A stretch of 64,000 bases of DNA from Golubevia sp. BC0850 (lineage: Eukaryota > Basidiomycota > Exobasidiomycetes > Golubeviales > Golubeviaceae), in contig JAAVVG010000010.1 of NCBI GenBank assembly GCA_012976225.1, forward strand, positions 186,001-250,000, written 5' to 3'. The notes beneath the pieces were generated by a model. It saw nothing but the letters and a program-made list of their open reading frames with translations, made no database searches and had not been told where the DNA came from. Below are positions 23,929 to 35,700 of the stretch, in pieces. The translations under genes and the position numbers were made by a program. How positions within the stretch are numbered: position 1 is the stretch's first letter; each line of letters opens with the position of its first letter.

Positions 23929-25648
23929 TTAATCGTCAAATGGAGGCAAGCCCCATAGTTCAGGTTTGAAATCCTTCAAAGACTTCAGCGTTTGGTGAGC
24001 CTCAGAATTTGGATGAAGCTTGAGTAGCTGAAATTGGAAGGGGCGATGCAGGGAAAAGAGAAAGGGGATTGTCGTCAGAATGCAGTTAGAGAGTTTCGGC
24101 TGGGATGAAGACTTTGTCTCTGACTGAAACGTATTTCTCTCTCGAAGGCTCCAGGATGAGATCTCTTTACAGTAGAAATACTCACATTCTCATCCGGCAC
24201 CCAAACAACTAGAGGTTTGCCAATTGCATGCGTAGCAAATTCGAGGAAGAGAAATCCTGTTGTCAGTAGTCACCTTCTGAACCTCCAACAGCAATATCCT
24301 TAACATCAAATCAAACGTTTTTCTACTCACCTTTCATCCCGGCCTTGATCCCAGCTTCAACTCCAGGAAGTCCATCTTCAAATACTAAGATTTCACCTTC
24401 TCCACCTTTGAAAGAATTCTGTCCGTCGAAATCTTCCCCCATTTCTCGAATTCCATCTTTCATTTCTTCCAATCCTAAGCCTTCTCTAGCAGCTAGTAAG
24501 AAGATGTCTGGAAAGGGTTTACCTCTTGAGATTCTCGAGTCGTCTCCACAGATGATACGAGATCCGAACGGTTCGAAGATTTTGGGATGAGGTTTGGATT
24601 TGATTTTGACTGAGAGGGAGAAGGACATTTCGGCGAGAGAAAGGGTGAAGAGGAAAACGTAATGGAAGGGTCAAGAGAGTGAAATGGGAAAGTCAGGAAA
24701 GAAGGGATGGCTGGGAAGGGTAGTTTGGGTTGCACACCTTACGTCGAGTAGAGGGCTAGAGGCTGGAAGCCAGCAGACAATGGTAAGGGGAGCCCGGAGG
24801 AGACTCACAATTTCTAAGCTTACTTCCAGTAGCTACACAAATTGGAACATTATGCTTGTAAAAATGTTGAACCAGTCTTTCAGCACCTGGCATTGCTCCT
24901 ACTTTTCCGAAAGCTTCGTCTAAGTTCAAGTTCCTCTGCGATAGGAAGGATTCGATTGTGAAGGGACAATCTGAGGAGAAGAGTTCTGTTGGAGAGGTTG
25001 GTGGCCATAGAGAGGAGAGGAGAGTTACTGGCAAAGATTTGAAGGGAAGTGGTAAGAGAAGGGAGTGGAAGAGAAGTCAGAGCGAGAAAGTTTGGAGGGG
25101 CTGGAACGGAGAAAATGAGACTCACTAACTGCTTCTCTTTCTGGTTTCCCCATTAATTTAGCTTTGATTTCCCAGGTTTGTTCCTTTCCTATTCGAAGTC
25201 AATACATAGTCCAGACGAGTGCACAGGTCATAAAAATGACGAAGCGAAGTCGAAACGACGCCAGATTCATCGAGACGAACCATTACCATTGAGAAGTATC
25301 ATTGAGAGAAAGTCAAGTTGCCGAGGTCCAATGGCAGTCCAAGAATCGAAGAGGGAAAAGAGAAAGTTGAAAGGAGATGAGTCATTTCGGAACTGCGAGA
25401 AGGTCACAATTTTTCAAGAGAACCCACCGTAAGGTTTGAGAATCTCATTGACTACGATCGTGTAGACAATCTCAGAGTCTAGTAGAAGACCGTCCATCTA
25501 GCACATGTAGTGAGGGAAGAAAAGTGGCAGAGTGGGCGAAAAGGAAATCGAGAATCGAGACGATAGGAGAGACTTGAAGGAGGTTGGATTGTCTGAAACT
25601 TACGTCGAATAAGACTGCTTTGATGTTACCTAACTTTGAATCTGACAT
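23929..25648 (-). CDS. HAD-superfamily phosphatase (pseudouridine-5'-phosphatase/HDHD1-like)
   Basis: 246 residues in seven exons: 25648-25604, 25497-25428, 25188-25126, 24970-24809, 24609-24331, 24208-24186 (23 nt) and 24027-23929. HAD motif I spans the first intron: AVLFD joins MDGLLLDSE, giving the catalytic DxD. Motif II is ICVATGS, the motif III lysine lies in SRGKPFPDIFLLAA, and motif IV is VFEDGLPGVEAGIKAGM. Choosing the ctctag acceptor at 24209 gives AGMKVVWVPDENLLKLHPNS, the family consensus. An upstream acceptor would add 15 in-frame residues. The HDHD1/Gs1-type subfamily dephosphorylates small phosphometabolites. The C terminus ends ELWGLPPFDD. Confidence 0.88.
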
Positions 25649-25872
25649 GTTGAAGAAAGGTTTTGCAACAGGTAAACAAGAGAAATTTGGATGAATGTTA
25701 AGAAGGGAAGAATGGAACAAGAAAAAGAGCCGCGAACCGCGATCGAATTGAAAGACTTCTTTGGTCGCGGGTTTGGCTTCAATTCAACTGCTCTTCCCAT
25801 CTATCTTTGCCTCCAGGATTCCCTCGATTTCCCTTACTTTCCCTCTCAATCTCGATCGAATAATCCTCCAAA

Positions 25873-28307
25873 ATGGTTGCAGATTCAGCGTCAATTTCAT
25901 CAACTTCATCTGAGACGGAGACTTGTACAAGCTCTAGCTCTCCGCCATCAACTTCTTCCTCCTTAGATCAAACGTCAGCCACTTCAGCCGATGCCTCAAT
26001 TTCACCATCTGAAATTGATCCAAATCTTTCCCCATCAGAAAGATCTTCAAAAGCGATTCAATCGAAAGAGAAAGGGAACAAACTTTTCCTTTCACAAAAC
26101 TTCCTAGAGGCCAAGGCAGCTTATTCAGAAGCTATAGCATTAGATCCTTCAATTCCAACTTATTATAACAATCGTGCTTTTTGTGAATTCAAATTAGAAC
26201 AACATGGTTTAGCAATTGAAGATTCTACAAAAGCTTTAGATTTAGATCCAAAAAATTCTAAAGCTTTTTATAGAAGAGCTCAATGTAATCTTGCAATTTT
26301 GAATCCAAAACAAGCTTTGTTAGATTTCAAACAAGCTTTAAAATTGGAACCTAATAATAAGAGTATTAAAGCTTTCGTTGAAGATACTACTAAACTTCAA
26401 AGAAGACTTGCATTTGAGAAAGCCATTAAGAGTAATCAAGGTTCCAAAGGTTGGGAAACTGCTATAGCTCATTTGAAAAATGGAACTGGCGGTGGTGAAA
26501 TTAGTAAGAGCTATAAAGGTCCAATCTTGAAAGATGGTGATGATGATCAAGAACCTTTCAAGAAAAGTGGAATTGAAGAAGAAGATGAAAAACATTTGTT
26601 AAGTAATAAAGATGCTTGGGGGAAACATATGGGGAAAATCGATCGGACTTTCGTAGAGGAAATGATTCAGTTTTTCAAGGATGGTGGGAGATTACCTCAG
26701 AGATATGCTTGGCAAATCAGTGAGTTGAAGCAGAAGGAGAAGGGGAAGGAGTGGAGCTTTAGGTTGGAGAGGAAGTACCTTTCATCGACCTTACAATCAT
26801 CTTTTCAAATCCTCGAAAACTTGCCGTCAATCTCTAAATCAGTGCTTGGAGCTCAAAAGGAATTCATGAAGGAAGAAAGTTTGGTGGAATATCAAGTTCC
26901 GAAAGGTCAAACTGTTGATGTAGTTGGAGATACTCATGGACAAGTGAGTATCTATACCTTTCAAGGAACTAATGATTTAAGATGAATACAATCGAAAGAA
27001 TGGAAGGTTGGAGACTTACATACATAAGTCAGAGTTCAAGGCGCTTGGAAGAACATATGGGGAGAACAGAAGAAAGAGAACCCCCATTCTTCTCTCGCTA
27101 CGAAAGTCTCTAACTCCTTGATCTGGATTTCTCTAAATAAACAGTTCTACGACTTTGTTCATCTTTTGACTTTAACTGGACCACCTTCAGAGACCCACGC
27201 TGTCTTGTTCAATGGAGAGTGAGTGGAAATTTGAATTTAGGTTCTGGTCTTTTGGAGTAGGTAGTCAAGAGATTAACGATTGTCTCATCCCTTCGGTTTT
27301 CACAGTTTCGTTGATCGAGGTTCTTGGTCTCTGGAAGTTGTTCTTACTCTCTTGGCTTATAAGTGGTTGTATCCAAAGACCACTTTGATCAACGTGAGTT
27401 GTGGATCTCTTTCGAAGGATTCTCGAACACTCTGGAAGATGGTTCTAACCTCTTTTCCTCTCTGAACGTCTCTCAAAACTCAATCTCAAACAGAGAGGTA
27501 ACCACGAAACATCGGACATGAACAAAGTATACGGTTTCGAAGGAGAAGTCAAAGCAAAATTAGGACCTGGAGATTTCTCCTTCAAATTATTCACAGAATT
27601 ATTCATTTCACTTCCATTAGCGACTTTGATTTCTAGTCCTTCTTCACCTCTCTCATCTTCACTTCCCTATTCCTTTTCAAAAGCTCAACGTTCACCTATT
27701 CTTTCTCCTCAAGGTTTAAAACGATTCTTCGTAGTTCATGGTGGTTTGTTCTCAAGAGATGGTGTCACTCTTAAAGAAATTCAAGAAATTAATAGACATA
27801 AGATTGGTCAACCTGGTCAAGAAGGTTTGATGATGGAATTGCTTTGGTCTGATCCTCAAGTTGCTAAAGGTAGAGGTCCAAGTAAAAGAGGAGTCGGTTT
27901 AGGTTTTGGTCCGGATATTACCAGAGATTGGTGTGAACTTAATGGGGTGACTGCTGTTATTAGAAGTCATGAAGTTAGACAAGGTGGTTATGCTGAAGAA
28001 CATGATGGGCTCTGTTGTACTGTCTTTTCGGCTCCTAATTGTGAGTACACCACAAAAGGCAAGGGAAGAGGTCATAGACCTCATTTCGATCTGACCACCC
28101 CTTACTCTCATCCTTCTTTTTTTTCCCACCCCCTTCATCTTAATCCGTTTCTTCATTCTCTTAGACTGTGATTCTCAAGGCAATAAAGGTGCTTTCGCAA
28201 GGATCGATGATGAGGGTACAATTCATTGGACAACTTTCGAAGCTCAACCTCATCCTCCCATCAAGCCTATGGCTTATCAATCTGGTGCCATGGGTGGAAT
28301 GATGTAA
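25873..28307 (+). CDS. PPT1: Serine/threonine-protein phosphatase 5 (TPR-containing, Ppt1)
   Basis: 599 residues in six exons: 25873-26719, 26843-26943, 27145-27218, 27306-27393, 27494-28040 and 28165-28307. After a Ser/Thr-rich leader come three TPR units ([60 protein letters not shown]), which in this family bind the Hsp90 C terminus. The PPP catalytic signatures follow: [39 protein letters not shown] and [17 protein letters not shown]. The end [18 protein letters not shown] is typical of PP5. The intron 26720-26842 is 123 nt and stop-free; removing it gives RYAWQIMLGAQKEF, matching the family. An extra Ser/Pro-rich segment of about 30 residues (27620-27735) lies just before VVHGG. Confidence 0.96.
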
Positions 28308-30120
28308 ACTTTTCAAGTGAAATCTTCCGACTCATCAAAAACTCAAAGTCTTCTTTAGATCTCCGACAACGAACCTTTCCAAGATTCTCTCCAAAAGATA
28401 AATACAATGCCAAATCGCATGTCCTACCTCATCTTAAGTCTATTTTTCTATTCTTCTTCTTCTTTCTTTTGCTCTTTTCTTTGAAGATCTGCAGGATGAG
28501 ATCCATTCTTTTAAGTACTGTAACATTCTAAAATCGAAAACACAGTTGTACCACAACGAGTCACTTTCGACCTCTACGTCAGCCCGAAAATGAATGTGTT
28601 GCCTACTCGAGATCAGCTTCGGGTCTCGAAGCAGCCAGCTTGAATTGTCTTATCGGGAGCTGAATCAATTTCTGAATATTCACTGGCATAGTCACACCTC
28701 TCTTCACTGTCTTCCTCTTTCCAGTTGGCGACTGTCACACTACTCAAATCGAAGCCTCTCCCTTCCAGGTCTAACAAATAGATTACTAGCATATATTGGA
28801 CGTTGGGAACTGATTGCTTGGTCTTGCGACGGAAAGTTGAACGTTATGGCAAGGAAAGGGAGTTGAGATGTTCAGGTTACAAGCTCAACTCAACTTCTGT
28901 GTTCTCTTTGGATTCCTTCATTTTCAGATTTTTGGTCATTTTTCTTAACCTCAGCTTCTTTGCTCTTCACTTTGCTCCGAGACTCTTGCTTTGCGGCTCT
29001 ACCCCTGTTCGTCTACCTTTATCTTTCTCTCTCTCTTCTCTCTAATTCTGTCCATCATAGAAATTGTCCTTGCTCTGAACTTCGTACATTTATTTGAAAA
29101 GCAATGGCTTTATTTTTTATTTAATTCTCATCGAATCTGTTGAATTCCATTGCAGTCAAGTATCTAGATACAAAACTACCCTGAAACGTCGAGAAGATGG
29201 CTTGAATTTAAAGATTTACAGCTTACAATGTTACAGGCTCAAGAGTTCGAGGTTTGAGTTTGAAGTTTGAGATTTGAGTGAAGTTTTAATGACGGGTTTT
29301 GAAATTATCACTGATTCCAAAGCATCTCACAAATCTGATTCCAAAGGAGGGGGTGCTGGCAAGCTGGATTGAGGTGACACCAGCTAACTAAACCTCTCGT
29401 TCGATTAGCCCAATTCCGGCTGGTTCTGAAAGAGCATGTAAATTTACACTAATTAGAGGGAAATACTCGCAGAAAGAGGAGGCGAAGCGGCCACACCTGG
29501 AAAAGCTCATAATTTGGTGAAACTCTAGCGTGTGCAAGGTACTCATACCATCTCTCGACTAGAACTCTTAATATTATTTTGGCTCTGTGACGCTGTAGTC
29601 ACAAGTGCTTCTTGGAATTTCAAACCGGTATAGTACGAAATCCATGATGCGCCTCTCGTACAAGGTTCGAATCTGCTGACACCCAAACCTTTCTTGTTGT
29701 CTTTCATCTGTCTCTTCGTAGTGACCTCCGTTGTCAGACTACTTGAGCACCTTTCAAGGCGAGTATACGAATAAGCAAAGGATTTGGTTGGAGAGAGTTG
29801 CCATCTTTTTGCATTCTTTCGTGCAAGGAAGGGAGATGCAACTTTTTGGCTGGAGTCACAAGAGGGGTGCTCTTCTTCAGAGGTGCTTTTCCTTTCCCTC
29901 CTTCATGGAATTTTAGAATCGAATTAGAACCTGAACTAATCAAAATGACAGGTCCATGTCTGAATCAAAGAAGGAGACGAGCTTAAGAGCATAATTATAA
30001 TAATCGCTGAAGCGCTTCGAATTCTAGGTTGGACGAGAGTTTGATCTTCCTCCTTCCTTCTTGCCCACACCACCCTCGTCCTCGCCTCCTCCTCCTCCTC
30101 CTCCTGACCCTACCTTCAAC
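28308..30120. other. Long intergenic region
   Basis: About 1.8 kb between PP5 and the isocitrate dehydrogenase gene. It has only short open frames with no recognisable product on either strand, some AT-rich tracts (29100-29130) and a CT/CA-rich leader with a run of tcc repeats just before 30121. No tRNA could be folded. Confidence 0.45.
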
Positions 30121-32158
30121 ATGATCTCCTCAATCACTCGTCCAGCTTTCTCATCATCAATCTTGCGTCAAGCAGCCACGACGCCTGCCACTCGCAGGTT
30201 CCTTTCTATGCCAGTGACTTCAGCTCCAACTTCAGCCTATTCCAAATCCAAAGGTTCAGATGGAAAGTACCTCGTCACTCTAGTTCCAGGAGATGGTATC
30301 GGTCCAGAAGTAGCTGAAGCCGTAAAGGAAATCTACAGAGCTGCAAATGTCCCAATCAAATGGCACGAAGTGTCGGTGGCTCCTTACATTAACGACCAGG
30401 GAAAGAGTGTTATACCTCCAGAGGCTGTCAAGAGTATCAAGGAGAACACCATCGCTTTGAAAGGTGAGTTTCGAGAGAAGGAGTATATGAAAGTGTACAT
30501 AATGAATGGAACTGATGATATCCGATGGGAGAGAGAGAGGGAGGCATGGAACTTTTATTCAAAGGAGGAAGAAAGGAAGAAACTATCTTCCCTCAGATCT
30601 GAAGCAGATAAAGATCCAGCATGAGCAGCTTCACCCTTCTCCTACTTCAAGATCGAAGAACGAGACTTGTTCAAGTTCATCCGAATAGCTCTTGACTCGC
30701 AAGAACTCTTCAGATCGAGACTCGAAGCAAAAGAGGCAAGCTGGGTGGTCTCTCCAGAAGCTCCAACGAACCTCGGATCCTGTTTTCAACAATCTCGAGC
30801 TGAACTCAACCCCACAACTCTTTTCATTTCAAATTTTGAATTCATTTTCAGGTCCCCTCGCTACCCCAATCGGAAAAGGTCACGTCTCCCTCAATTTGAC
30901 TTTACGTCGTACTTTCTCTCTCTTCGCAAACGTCAGACCTTGTCGTTCCCTAGAAGGTTACAAGACTCCCTACGACAACGTAGACACTGTCTTGATCAGA
31001 GAAAACACTGAAGGAGAATATTCTGGAATTGAGCACGAGATTGTCGATGGAGTGGTTCAGTCTATCAAATTGATCACCTATGAAGCTTCAGAGAGAGTTG
31101 CCAAATACGCTTTCCACCACGCTGAACAAAATGGAAGGAATAGAGTCACAGCAGTTCACAAGGCTAACATCATGTGAGTCTTCGAGAGGCGAAGAGAAAG
31201 CTGGTTGGGAAGAGAGGTCGTTAAATGGGAGTGGAAGAGCTGGTAGATGGGAAGGTCGAGAGGATGAGAGTCAGAGCCTTCGAGGGACAAGGGATTGCGA
31301 TGAAGATCAGTTTCCTGAGCTGCTGGGAGTTCTGTTCAACGCCCAGCACAGCTTTGAGAAAGGATAGAATCCAGCTTCTACCTTCAACCTTTTGGATTGT
31401 CGAGCAAGTGTTTCTTTTGAGCTCTGAACCTTCCCTTGCTTCGACCCGCTCACCTTTCTGCTCCCACATTCCTTATCTCTCTCCTATAGGAAAATGTCAG
31501 ATGGAATGTTCCTTTCCGCCTGTCGTGCTGTCGCCAAGGACTACCCTCACATTGCCTACGATGAAGATCTTCTAGACAGGGCGTGTCTCCGTATCACTCA
31601 AGATCCATCTCCATACTCTGACAGAGTCATGGTCATGCCAAATCTTTATGGTCAGTGTTGATTCGAAAGGCGAAGCAAACCTCTCGATCCTTTCTCATCC
31701 TCTCCCCTCGCACTACCTCGTGTTTTATCCTTGCAGGTGATATTCTCTCCGATATGTGTGCTGGTTTGATTGGAGGTCTTGGATTAACTCCTTCTGGAAA
31801 CATTGGAAAGGATGCTTCCATCTTCGAAGCTGTCCACGGAAGTGCTCCAGATATCGAGGGTCAAGACAAGGCTAACCCAACTGCCCTTCTCTTGAGTAGT
31901 ATTATGAGTGAGTATACTTTCTCGTCCTCGTTCTCCTGTGCCTTCGAGATGAGCTCGACTCTCGTTTTCTCACTTTGCATATCTTCTCCTTCTCCCTCGC
32001 CTCCTTCAACAGTGCTTCGTCACATGTCTCTCTTCGAACACGCTTCCAAGATCGAATCCGCCATCTTCAAGACTATCGCTGCCGGTCAACGTACTGGAGA
32101 TCTAGGCGGAAGTCTCGGAACTCGCAAGTTCACTGAAGAAATCATCTCAAGACTTTAG
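30121..32158 (+). CDS. IDH2: Isocitrate dehydrogenase [NAD+], catalytic (Idh2-type) subunit, mitochondrial
   Basis: 380 residues in five exons: 30121-30463, 30852-31173, 31490-31650, 31737-31907 and 32013-32158. The N terminus is rich in Ser, Ala and Arg ([15 protein letters not shown]), as expected for a mitochondrial targeting peptide. The isopropylmalate/isocitrate dehydrogenase fold follows: [57 protein letters not shown], the active-site VHKANIMKMSDG, and the signature [20 protein letters not shown]. The C-terminal block is [20 protein letters not shown]. Agreement with Idh2 rather than Idh1 ([19 protein letters not shown]) points to the catalytic subunit. It decarboxylates isocitrate to 2-oxoglutarate in the TCA cycle. 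Confidence 0.94.
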
Positions 32159-32783
32159 ATGCGTCTAGTACTTGTTCAAAACCTTCATGTCTCTGCTGTG
32201 ATTGGACACTTCTTTAACTTACATCAAAATCCATTCTACGAGATATCTACCAACAACACCCTCTTCCCTTCTTTATCGCTTCATTGTTTCTCTCCACTTT
32301 AGACATGTATCAACCTCTCTATAAATTTGTTACGCTCTCTCTTGCTCGGTCTCTTGAAATGAGATTGTTGATCAGCTGAAAAGCGAGTGGACGAAGCTTC
32401 AAAGTGATTTTGAGGTGACGGTTCTCTCAAATTGATTTGGTTTTTCAAACATTGGTGCTGAAGTCGCAGCGATTGGAGGACGAGAGTTTTGAAAATGAGA
32501 ATTGATTGAATGCAGTCTGTACAAGATACTAAAGGAATGAGGATGAGTTATGTAGGGAGACATTAGATGCGAAATGAGGGGAAACGGAAGTTGGTAGAAG
32601 AAATGTTCGGTTCGATGAGTGGGAAGCGGAAAGGGAGGAGATTGTTGAGTAGATTCGATCGACTTGGTATTGAAATTGTTTCTCTTGAGTTATTTACACG
32701 ACTTTGGAGGCAACAAATGTCGAACCGTTGTCTTTTTAGTGCTGCTGAATTGTGCGATCTTTCTGAAGGAGGATTCAATTTGT
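32159..32783. other. Convergent 3' intergenic region
   Basis: Between the convergent 3' ends of IDH2 and the large minus-strand gene. Short overlapping open frames exist (32563-32778 minus, 32567-32992 plus) but the minus one lies beyond the stop of the large gene and neither has domain-like sequence. Confidence 0.45.
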
Positions 32784-35700
32784 TTAGACTTCCGCTCCTA
32801 CGAAGAAGATTCTGGGACAGACGGAAGATTGGAAAGAGTCAATCTTTAGAGCCCCATAGTCTACAGCCTTCTAAATCTGCTTTTGCACTCACCTATAATC
32901 ATCTCCACCTCTCCAACTCCACCCGAAGGCGCCTCCATCGCCAGCAGATTCTTCTGGCCTCCAATGTTTCCCCAAAGATGAGTTCCCTTTGATACCCCCA
33001 CCATTGAAAGGAGAGTTGAGCAGCATTCCTCCGAGATAATCAATCTCCAATGCAGATTGATTCTCCTCCAAAGAAAGAGAAGTTCTTTCAGAAGAATCTA
33101 GAATCGGACCTCTTTCGCTTGAAGCTGGTTGTAGCTGAGGAGAAATCGTTGGTGGTAAGCTGATTTGAAGTTCGCAGGAAGGATACAACTTGAATGGTAA
33201 ATTGTGGTTCAACTTGACAAGAGTTCTTTTCATTTCAATTCTTGAAGGTGAGGATGAAGTGATGAAAGCGATTGCTGTGACATTGATCCTTAGAATTACC
33301 ATGCTTGAATTCCTGTCTGAGTTGTGGTTGACAGGACCTTGAGGATTAGAATTCGCTGGAGATCCATGACTCCTGAGATTAGAGGTGGTCGTAAATCCTT
33401 TGCTACTCTGTCGTTCGATTCCGACGACTCTAGCCATTCCAGTCACGGCTGAAGGTATCGAAGACCATTCCAAGAATCCTAGGGGCTTCGGCCTAGTTAA
33501 AACTGGAGGGAGTGGTGAAGGTAAGACCTGAGTGAACAGCCCTTTAGACATGAGAGCCAGACTTGCAGAGATAGTATGAGTAGATTCAGCTTCTTCCTGA
33601 GTCAATTGAGCTGCTTTCTTCGATTTGTATCTCATGAAGCCTCTAGATGGAGGAGGAGGAGAGGAAGAGGGCGAGGTTGCTGCAGACATTGGATTTGAGC
33701 CTCCATTCTCTCCTAGAGACATTGATCTCAGAGCTTCCCCTCTTTCCTCGAGGTCGTAGTCGTCCGAAGAAGAGTCCGAGGTGAAGACTTCAGCGCCAGC
33801 AATGTGTCCACTTGAAGAGGTTCCATAGCTTTCATCCCTCCGTGTCGATCCTGAATCGAGGTCTGGGTCGAAGGAGAGAGATTGAGGAGCAGGGACTGCG
33901 GGCAGACTTTTGTCTCTGGCGCTTGCTGTTGCTGTCGATTCAGAGGCAGCCTGCCGTTGAGACCTGGGATTGGATCTTCCAGGATGTGAAGATCTGTTCG
34001 ATTGCTTCCAAGCTGCTGCAGTGGGAGCGAGACGATAGAAACCTCCGCTAGCAGACCTCATAGTCGACGGACGACTCGACGAAAGGTTCTCTTCTGCTGT
34101 TGCTTCAGCTCCATCCTCTTCATTCTTCCTCTGTCGAAAATTGATCCTGGCCTCCACCGTTGACACGCCGACCCAGGGGCTCTTGATAGTAGATTTTTCA
34201 GCCAAAGCATCGATAGACCTTGGACGTCTCTGAGAGTTAGGAGGTTCCATCAAAGTTCCATCTCTGGATAAGGATGCCATTGAAGGAGATGAAGATATCG
34301 CTGGACTCACGCCGGTCATCAGAGATGCAGGCAGCAATTCGATCTCTCTGACGTGAGAATCAGAGACTCTAATCATGACTGCCCGCTTCCCAAACGAGAC
34401 GAAGAGACTGAGATCAGCACCTTTCCATCCGATCGGAGCAGCGTTTCCACCTGAATACTGAGTGTTGAGGACTTCCTTGGCGATTGACGGTGAAGGCTTC
34501 CCTTGCTTGGAAGAGTATGTCGTGAGTAAAGGACCAGAAGCATTTCCAACGCTGAGTTTGGCATTTCCTACTCCACCATTTCCACCGTTCAACGTAGTCG
34601 TAGAGGATGAGGAAGAAGACGTGACTGAAGAAGGGATACTACTGATCGGAATAGGCTGTTCAGATGTATTGCAGGTGACGAAAGCAATTGCAACTGGCGA
34701 AAAGGGAGCGTAGAGCTCTCTTAAGAATCTGAAAGAACGACTTGAACTGCCGACTCTAGAAAGATCCTCTTCCTTTGAAGGTTGAGCTTCATAAAGCATG
34801 ATAGCTTTTCCGGTAGTAAGAGCCAAATACCAAGTCCCTCGTCTACCTTTCTCTTCTGAGCCAGCTTCATGAATTGAATAGAAGAGAACTCCATTCGAAT
34901 CTCTTGCGGACTTGCTCTTCGACTTTTCGTGTTGGTTGTGAGAGCTATTTCCTCCGCCTAGAGAATCTTCACTGAACAGCGAAGAGAAGGAAGGTCCGGA
35001 ACCAAGGTTGGAAGGCGCGTCGGTTCCCGAGAGAGGGATCGAATTGGAAGTTGAAGAATTTGAACCACCTCCTGGAGATGAGTTGATTGAGACAGAGCTC
35101 AAGGCTAACTTCATGGCTTGGGACCTGATGGTCTCGACAGGATTGATGTTGGAATCGGACTTGAAATTGGAGATTGGACTTCTGTCTTGGTAGAGACCTA
35201 AATCTTCATAGCTTTCTCCACTTTGATTTAATTTGAGACTCGGACTACTAGCTCTTCTCGACTGGGCCGGTCGGTTGCCGAATGAATTGGGAGAATTCCT
35301 TCCCCAGCTATCTTGTTCTTCATCGTCATCTGCTATAGCGTTTGAGGAGAGTGGTCTAGAATTTGAGCGCCTGCCGAAAGATTGAGTTAGAAGCGGATCG
35401 ATGTTCCCATACGGTCCAGCACTATTTTGAGAACTTCCACTTGCTTCCCTTCTAGCTGCTCTATCAGAAGCGTTGTCTCCCAATGTAGCCCAGGCTTTCT
35501 TCAGCTTGTTTGAGATCTTGAACTTGGCGTTCTGCTGTTCTGTTAGGACTTTCTTTGAAGCCTCAGAGTGGATCAAATCTAGAGGCTCGACCAGATCCCC
35601 CTCTAAGGCTAGAACTGCTAGTTTGCGGAAGACTTCCAAGGACCACATTTTAACAGAACCTGTTCCTGAAGGCGGAATTGGAACTCCCGTTCCTCCACCT

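Noticed and set aside
26989-27144. A premature stop after the PP5 open frame might suggest a truncated protein
   Set aside because: A good donor and acceptor join HGQ to [10 protein letters not shown] in phase, and the rest of the phosphatase follows.
29660-29690. ggttcgaatc, a box-B-like motif in the long intergenic region
   Set aside because: No matching A box, anticodon stem or acceptor stem could be paired around it.
34600-34800. Serine-rich tracts in the large gene as possible repeat-expansion or mobile DNA
   Set aside because: They are low-complexity protein sequence with mixed codons and no nucleotide-level repeat structure.
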